Assembly: GCF_014647675.1 (NCBI RefSeq)
Contig: NZ_BMPQ01000010.1
Location: 189,304-253,303 of the forward strand
From: Streptomyces flaveus
GTDB taxonomy: Bacteria; Actinomycetota; Actinomycetes; Streptomycetales; Streptomycetaceae
DNA: 64,000 bases
Direction: 5' to 3'
This document shows positions 59,476-64,000 of the stretch, piece by piece. Numbering within the stretch: position 1 is the first letter of the stretch; the number at the start of each line of letters is the position of its first letter. Made by a program: the position numbers and the translations under genes. The notes beneath the pieces were generated by a model, which worked only from the letters and a program-made list of their open reading frames with translations, searched no databases and was not told the origin of the DNA.

Positions 59476-60287
59476 TGACCTCGCCGAAGGTGCTCGTGGC
59501 CAGCGACCTCGACCGCACACTCATCTACTCCGCCGCCGCGCTCGCGCTGCCCCTGCCGGACGAGCGGGCGCCCCGGCTGCTGTGCGTCGAGGTGTACGAG
59601 AGCAAGCCGCTGTCGTACATGACGGAGACCGCGGCAGGACTGCTCGCCGAACTCGGCGAGGCAGCCGTCTTCGCGCCCACCACGACCCGTACGCGTCAGC
59701 AGTACCGGCGCATCCAACTCCCCGGCCCCGCACCGAAGTTCGCGATCTGCGCCAACGGCGGCCATCTCCTCGTCGACGGTGCCTCGGACCCGGAGTGGCA
59801 CGCACAGGTCACCGCCCGGCTGGCCGGCGAGTGCGCCCCGCTCGCCGAGGTGCGGGCCCATATGACGGCCACCGCCGACCCCGCCTGGGTGCGCAAGCAC
59901 CGCGTCGCTGAGGACCTCTTCGCGTACGTCGTCGTCGAGCGCGAACTGCTCCCCGAGGACTGGGTGAAGGAACTGGCCGCCTGGGCGGAGAACCTCGGCT
60001 GGACGGTCTCTCTCCAGGGCCGCAAGATCTACGCCGTACCGAAGCCGCTCACCAAGAGCGCCGCCATGCGCGAGATCGCCCGCCGCACCGGAGCCGACCG
60101 CACCCTCGCGGCAGGTGACTCCCTCCTCGACGCCGACCTCCTCCTCGCCGCCGACCGCGGCTGGCGCCCGGGCCACGGCGAACTGGCCGACGTGGGCTGG
60201 ACGGCCCCCGGGGTCACCTCTCTTCCGGAACGGGGTGTCGCCGCGGGCGAGCGGATTCTGCGGGAGTTCCTGCGGGAGGCCCGGTAG
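59475..60287 (+). CDS. HAD-family hydrolase of the Ter module
   Basis: The 270-residue phosphatase has HAD motif I ASDLDRTLIY, motif II in PTTTRTRQQY, a cap region, Lys in motif III (KPLTKSAAMREIA) and motif IV GDSLLDADLLLAAD. The start overlaps the upstream stop as TGATG. It should dephosphorylate an intermediate of the same pathway. Its last 74 bases overlap the 3' end of the convergent DedA gene. Confidence 0.88.
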   Translation: MTSPKVLVASDLDRTLIYSAAALALPLPDERAPRLLCVEVYESKPLSYMTETAAGLLAELGEAAVFAPTTTRTRQQYRRIQLPGPAPKFAICANGGHLLVDGASDPEWHAQVTARLAGECAPLAEVRAHMTATADPAWVRKHRVAEDLFAYVVVERELLPEDWVKELAAWAENLGWTVSLQGRKIYAVPKPLTKSAAMREIARRTGADRTLAAGDSLLDADLLLAADRGWRPGHGELADVGWTAPGVTSLPERGVAAGERILREFLREAR

Positions 60288-60999
60288 GGACCTCAACGGC
60301 GGCTGCGGTGGCTGTGGTGGACGAGGCCATGGACGCTTCCTGCTCCTTGGCGCGCCGTCGCCCGCCCCGCCCCGGCCTGAACAGCCGTACGCCCGCGAAG
60401 AGCAGCACCGCGAGCACCGCCGCGACCAGGACCACCTTCGAGTAGGCCGACACATAGCCGCTGACCTCCGTCCAGTTCTCGCCGAGCAGATAGCCGGCCA
60501 GGACGAAGATGGTGTTCCAGATCGCGCTGCCCAGTGTGGTCAGGCAGAGGAAGACGGACAGGCGCATGCGCTCGACGCCCGCAGGCACGGATATCAGACT
60601 GCGGAAGATCGGAATCATGCGTCCGAAGAACACGGCCTTGGTGCCGTGCCGGACGAACCACGCCTCTGTCTTCTCTATGTCAGTGACCTTCACCAGCGGC
60701 AGCCGGGCCGCGATCGCCACCGTGCGGTCGCGGCCGAGCAGCGCCCCCACGCCATACAGCGCGAGCGCGCCTATGACGGAACCCGCCGTCGTCCACAGCA
60801 GCGCCGCGAACAGATTCATCTGTCCGGTGCTCGCCGCGAACCCCGCGAGCGGCAGGATGACCTCGCTCGGCAGAGGCGGGAAGAGGTTCTCCAGAGCGAT
60901 GGCGATGCCCGCGCCCGGCGCGCCGAGCGTATCCATGAGGCTGTTGATCCACTGAGGCGCGCCGCTGTCCTCCGCGACGCCGGCTGCGATGGCTGTCAT
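60214..60999 (-). CDS. DedA-family membrane protein
   Basis: The 261-residue protein has the DedA/SNARE-associated fold: ALENLFPPLPSEVILPLAGF, GSVIGALALYGVGALLGRD, FFGRMIPIFRSLISVPAG, and a final group of transmembrane helices. Members recycle undecaprenyl phosphate or phospholipids across the membrane. ATG 60999 is preferred over 61050 as the domain begins there. The C-terminal roughly 35 residues are low-complexity Ala/Pro/Thr. About 25 of them are encoded in the overlap with the HAD gene, so this tail may be exaggerated. Confidence 0.9.
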   Translation of the reverse strand: MTAIAAGVAEDSGAPQWINSLMDTLGAPGAGIAIALENLFPPLPSEVILPLAGFAASTGQMNLFAALLWTTAGSVIGALALYGVGALLGRDRTVAIAARLPLVKVTDIEKTEAWFVRHGTKAVFFGRMIPIFRSLISVPAGVERMRLSVFLCLTTLGSAIWNTIFVLAGYLLGENWTEVSGYVSAYSKVVLVAAVLAVLLFAGVRLFRPGRGGRRRAKEQEASMASSTTATAAAVEVPTGPPAGTPAESARPRRHPVPEER

Positions 61000-61131
61000 G
61001 CCACACACGCTAGAAAACCGAACCTGAAGAGACCCTGAGGCCGACCGCAAGATTCCAGGCGGTCAACCGCAGCTCGGAATTACGGTTTTCCGCAGTGCAC
61101 GCAGACCCGACGCCCGGCTAGCGTGGCGATC

Positions 61132-62271
61132 ATGCGAGATGTGGCACGACGTGGGGTGTGGTGCGGGGTGGGGCTCATGACCGGAGCCGCCTCGGCCGCC
61201 GTCGAGCTGCTCTTCACCGTTCTGTCGGGCCTCGCCCTGTTACCCGTACTGGCCTGGCCGCGCGGTCGGCAGGCCGTGCTCCGACCCGTGTTCGCGGGTG
61301 CGCGGAGGCTGACGCAGTTCGAGCGCCGACGGCTCGGGACCTGGTTGAGCGTGTCCGTCTCTCCCGTGTATGAGGACGCGCGCGCCCTGCGTTACATCGC
61401 GTGCCGCTGGGCGCTCGGGGCGTTGGGTGCGATTGTGCTGCTGTCGGTGGCGGCCGGGCTCATTTACAGCACGTACTGGATGTTCGCCTGGATCGTCGGC
61501 GACGTCGAGCACCCCTGGGCGATCGTCTTCTCGGCCTTCGGTGGTCTGTTCCTGCTCTTCCTGGCGGTGCAGGGCGTCATCGGAGTCGCCGAGCTGGAGC
61601 GGCAGTTGGCCCGGCACTTCCTCGGACCCAGCCACCAGGAGGAGTTGGAACGGCGGATCGTGGAGCTGGCCGCGAGCCGCGCCGCGGTGGTGGACGCCGT
61701 CGACGACGAACGGCGCCGTATCGAGCGGGACCTGCACGACGGCGTGCAGCAGCGGCTCGTCGCCCTCGGCATGCTGCTCGGCCGCGCCCTGCGCAGCCAG
61801 GACCCGGAGCGCGCGGACCGGCTGCTGCGCCAGGCCCACGACGAGAGCCGGCAGGCGCTGGCCGATCTGCGCGAGGTGGCCTGGCGGATCTACCCGACCA
61901 CGTTGGACGAGGCGGGACTGCGAGCGGCCCTGGAGACGGTCGCCGAGCGTTCGTCCGTGCCGGTGAGAGTGGAGTACGAGCTGGCTGCGGAGCCGGAGAA
62001 GGCGACGGCGTCCGTCGCGTACTTCGTGGTCTGCGAGGCTGTGACCAACGCGGTCAAGCACGCGATGGCGAGCCATATCACCGTTCACCTGTGGGCGGCC
62101 GAGGGCGCCCTGTGCGTACGGATCGAGGACGACGGCATGGGTGGCGCGAATCCCACGGGCAGCGGGCTGTTCGGGCTGGCCCGGCGGGTCGACGCCCTCG
62201 ACGGGCGGTTCACTGTGCTCAGCCCGACGGGCGGGCCCACCGTCATCTCCGCGGAGCTGCCGTGCGCGTAA
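61132..62271 (+). CDS. Sensor histidine kinase, NarX/DesK type
   Basis: The 379-residue protein has an N-terminal hydrophobic region (about 1-40) and two further transmembrane segments (about 95-150). A HisKA_3 dimerisation domain follows with phospho-acceptor His202 in RDLHDGVQQRLVAL, then an HATPase domain with the N box CEAVTNAVKHA and G boxes EDDGMGG and GSGLFGLARR. A TAGCGT -10-like box (61119-61124) ends seven bases before the ATG, so a leaderless message is plausible. The response regulator overlaps it by 10 bp. Confidence 0.92.
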   Translation: MRDVARRGVWCGVGLMTGAASAAVELLFTVLSGLALLPVLAWPRGRQAVLRPVFAGARRLTQFERRRLGTWLSVSVSPVYEDARALRYIACRWALGALGAIVLLSVAAGLIYSTYWMFAWIVGDVEHPWAIVFSAFGGLFLLFLAVQGVIGVAELERQLARHFLGPSHQEELERRIVELAASRAAVVDAVDDERRRIERDLHDGVQQRLVALGMLLGRALRSQDPERADRLLRQAHDESRQALADLREVAWRIYPTTLDEAGLRAALETVAERSSVPVRVEYELAAEPEKATASVAYFVVCEAVTNAVKHAMASHITVHLWAAEGALCVRIEDDGMGGANPTGSGLFGLARRVDALDGRFTVLSPTGGPTVISAELPCA

Positions 62272-62906
62272 TCCTGGCCGAGGACTCGACCCTGCTCAGA
62301 GAGGGTCTTGTACGCCTCCTCGCCGAGGAGGGCCACGAGGTGCTGGCCGCGGTGGGCGACGCCGAGCGGCTGCTGGCGGCCGTCGCCGAGGAGCAGCCGG
62401 ACGTGGTGGTGGCAGACGTACGCATGCCTCCCACCCACAGCGACGAGGGCCTGCGCGCGGCCCTGGAGATTCGCGAGCGCTGGCCGGACGTGGGCGTGCT
62501 GGTGCTCTCGCAGTACGTCGAGAAGCGGTACGCGACGGAGCTGCTGACCGGAGACTCGGAGGGCGTCGGCTACCTGCTCAAGGACCGTGTCGTCCAAGTC
62601 GACGAGTTCCTGGACGCGTTGGAGCGGGTGAGTCAGGGGAGGGCGGCCTTCGACCCCGAGGTCGTGCGTCAGCTCCTCGGGCGCAGCGAGCGCGCGGACC
62701 TGCTGGACCGGCTCACCTCCCGCGAGCGGGACGTGTTGGCGGAGATGGCGCAGGGGCATACGAACGCGGCCATCGCGCGACGGATGCACATCTCCCTCAG
62801 CGGGGTCGAGAAGCACATCAACGCGATCTTCGACAAGCTCGAGCTGACCGGAGGCGAGGGCTACTCCCGCAGGGTGCTGGCCGTACTTCGCTATCTGGGG
62901 ACCTGA
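62262..62906 (+). CDS. LuxR-type response regulator, partner of the kinase
   Basis: The 214-residue protein has a receiver domain with phospho-acceptor Asp52 in VVVADVRMPP, the switch Lys in YLLKDRV, and a NarL-type helix-turn-helix (LTSRERDVLAEMAQGHTNAA, IARRMHISLSGVEKHINAIF). GTG 62262 lies inside the kinase gene, so the two are translationally coupled. The targets are unknown. It is the usual two-component pair of actinobacteria. Confidence 0.94.
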   Translation: MRVILAEDSTLLREGLVRLLAEEGHEVLAAVGDAERLLAAVAEEQPDVVVADVRMPPTHSDEGLRAALEIRERWPDVGVLVLSQYVEKRYATELLTGDSEGVGYLLKDRVVQVDEFLDALERVSQGRAAFDPEVVRQLLGRSERADLLDRLTSRERDVLAEMAQGHTNAAIARRMHISLSGVEKHINAIFDKLELTGGEGYSRRVLAVLRYLGT

Positions 62907-62926
62907 GAGAGCCGAGAAACCCGGAG

Positions 62927-63148
62927 TCAGCCGCAGCAGCCCCCGCCGCAGCACCCTCCGCCGCTCGCCTTGGGCGCCGGTGCGGTCGTGGGCGCCGAGG
63001 CCGAGCCGCCGACCGCGACCGTCGACAGCAGCTTCACCGTGTCGTCGTGCCCGGCCGGGCAGGCGGCGGGCGCCGAGGACTCGGCCATGGGGCGGCTCTT
63101 CTCGAAGGTGTCGCCGCAGGTCCGGCAGCGGTATTCATAGCGAGGCAT
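62927..63148 (-). CDS. FmdB-type zinc ribbon protein
   Basis: The 73-residue protein opens with MPRYEYRCRTCGDTFEKSRPM, the FmdB/CxxC_CXXC_SSSS ribbon. The second Cys pair is partly lost: one Cys in AACPAGHDD, with a His near it. The C-terminus ends GGGCCGGGCCG, four Cys in a Gly-rich tail that may bind metal. Function of the family is unclear. It is convergent with the response regulator. Confidence 0.85.
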   Translation of the reverse strand: MPRYEYRCRTCGDTFEKSRPMAESSAPAACPAGHDDTVKLLSTVAVGGSASAPTTAPAPKASGGGCCGGGCCG

Positions 63149-63192
63149 ACGGACAGATTAGCGGGCGGCCGTGGGTCGAAGAGGCGCGCACG

Positions 63193-64000
63193 TCAGGTCG
63201 AGTGCCCCCGCTCCTCACGGATCTGCGACACCACCCGGGACACCGTCCGCCGCACCGCCTCCGTCTCGGTCAGGAAATGCCAGTAATCGGGGTGCCGCCC
63301 CTCCAGCGTGGCGACGGCCCGCTCCAGACGGCCCACCGAGTCGTCGAGCGGCCGGGCGTGACGCGGGTCGGGCGTATGGCGGCCTGCCATCGCCAGCCGC
63401 TGGGCGTCACGGATCGCGAAGCGCGTACGGTCGATCTCCCGCTGCGGGTCCTTCTGCACCTCGTTCAGCCGCCGCAGCCGGTCCCCGGCCGCGGACACGG
63501 CCTCGTCGGTCGTGTTCAGCAAGGCCCGCACCGTCGACAGCAGCGCCGTCGCGTCCGCCCAGCGCTGCTCGTCGCGCGCGGCCTTGGCCTCCGTCAGCTT
63601 CGCCTCGGCCTGTCGTACGGTCTCGGCGGCCTGGTCCGGTACGTGCTGAAGGTCCTGCCAGCATGCGGCCGTGAACCGCCGCCGCAGCTCGCTCAGCACC
63701 GGATCCACCTGCCCGGACCGGGTGGTGAGCGCCTGCGCGCGTGTCCGCAGCGAGACCAGGCGCCGGTCGATCTCGGCGGCCCGCTCCGGCAGCCGCTCCG
63801 CCTCCGCGCGCACCCCCTCGGCATCGCGCGCGACCCGGTCGGCGCGCTCCAGCGTCTCCGGGACGCCGTGCTGCCCGGCGCCCTGATTGAGCTTGGTCAG
63901 CTCGGGGCCGAGGGCGGCGAGGCGGGCGGCCAGGTCGTCGGCCTTGAGCCCTGAGCCTCGTACGGCATCAAGGGCGTTCGAGGCGGCGAGCAGGGCCTGG
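63193..64000 (-). CDS. Coiled-coil C-terminal part of a protein, cut by the window end
   Basis: The reading runs open from the right edge to a stop at 63193. About 268 residues are visible, Ala/Arg/Glu-rich and helical. LEVQKDP-like LNEVQKDPQREIDRTRFAIR, DAQRLAMAGR and heptads in AEAKLTEAKAARDEQRWADA are seen. They resemble the C-terminal helical half of large Streptomyces TPM-domain proteins, but the N-terminal domain lies outside the window, so this is tentative. The GTG at 63813 is internal, not the true start. Confidence 0.6.
   Translation of the reverse strand, partial: QALLAASNALDAVRGSGLKADDLAARLAALGPELTKLNQGAGQHGVPETLERADRVARDAEGVRAEAERLPERAAEIDRRLVSLRTRAQALTTRSGQVDPVLSELRRRFTAACWQDLQHVPDQAAETVRQAEAKLTEAKAARDEQRWADATALLSTVRALLNTTDEAVSAAGDRLRRLNEVQKDPQREIDRTRFAIRDAQRLAMAGRHTPDPRHARPLDDSVGRLERAVATLEGRHPDYWHFLTETEAVRRTVSRVVSQIREERGHST

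Noticed and set aside
1..64000. tRNA or rRNA genes
   Set aside because: No cloverleaf with a GGTTCGAATCC-like T arm and acceptor pair, and no rRNA landmark sequence, was found on reading.

Overview
The window is chromosomal DNA from a Streptomyces or a very close relative. GC is very high, GTG and TTG starts are common, and the gene families are typical actinobacterial ones: the fabD-fabH-acpP-fabF fatty-acid cluster beside a FasR-type PucR regulator, a homodimeric pyruvate dehydrogenase E1, DUF3145, DUF3052, DUF4429, DUF1023, and a TerD/DUF475 cluster. Dispersed repeats containing GCGCGACCAGCC-like sequence, common in Streptomyces intergenic regions, also occur.

Region 1 (1-12.6 kb) is a sugar-uptake block. 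A LacI regulator with a near-perfect lac-type operator precedes a YtfQ-YtfR-YtfT-YjfF-type ABC transporter (galactofuranose class). A convergent 1,729-residue secreted protein with two GH43 modules and two LamG modules lies opposite it. The transporter and the GH43 gene share an identical upstream 12-mer, TTTCGAACAATG, which suggests one regulon.

Region 2 (12.6-18.3 kb) carries a serine hydrolase, an M14 zinc carboxypeptidase, a helical protein of unknown function, and a RecB-type Fe-S nuclease that overlaps it tail to tail.

Region 3 (18.3-24.2 kb) is accessory. A phage-like recombination operon encodes a Sak4-like RecA-fold ATPase, two small proteins (one with a Cys-rich zinc motif), an SSB and a second RecA. 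Its promoter is followed by a LexA-type SOS box and preceded by a separate 18-bp palindrome. Debris follows: a perfect 41-bp double palindrome, the tail of an XRE/TPR regulator, an IS3 transposase fragment, an orphan Imm35/YrhB-like gene with a 19-bp terminator stem, and a frameshifted small operon.

Region 4 (24.2-31.4 kb) has an EI24 membrane protein, a secreted pyroglutamyl-peptidase-like protein whose catalytic Cys position is Ser, a TetR divergent from a GH3 beta-glucosidase with PA14 insert, an SGNH lipoprotein, and DUF3145.

Region 5 (31.4-37.2 kb) holds fabF, acpP, fabH, fabD and fasR on the minus strand, then a pirin. Region 6 (37.2-46.6 kb) is mixed: a serine hydrolase, GNAT, MerR/aldo-keto reductase pair, a truncated LuxR-type response regulator, DUF4429/SHOCT, DUF1023 hydrolase, a TetR/DHA2 exporter pair, DUF4190 and a voltage-gated-type ion channel.

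Region 7 (46.6-64 kb) has a repeat-bounded intergenic element, aceE, DUF3052 and a peroxiredoxin. A Ter stress cluster follows: two TerD, DUF475, TerA-like, TerD with a Tyr/Pro-rich tail, CitE-like aldolase, a four-domain PRTase-TRSP-StiP-PELOTA fusion, and a HAD hydrolase. DedA, a histidine kinase/response regulator pair, an FmdB zinc ribbon and the tail of a coiled-coil protein cut by the window end complete it. Names of families are from recognition of the sequences; no database search was run.
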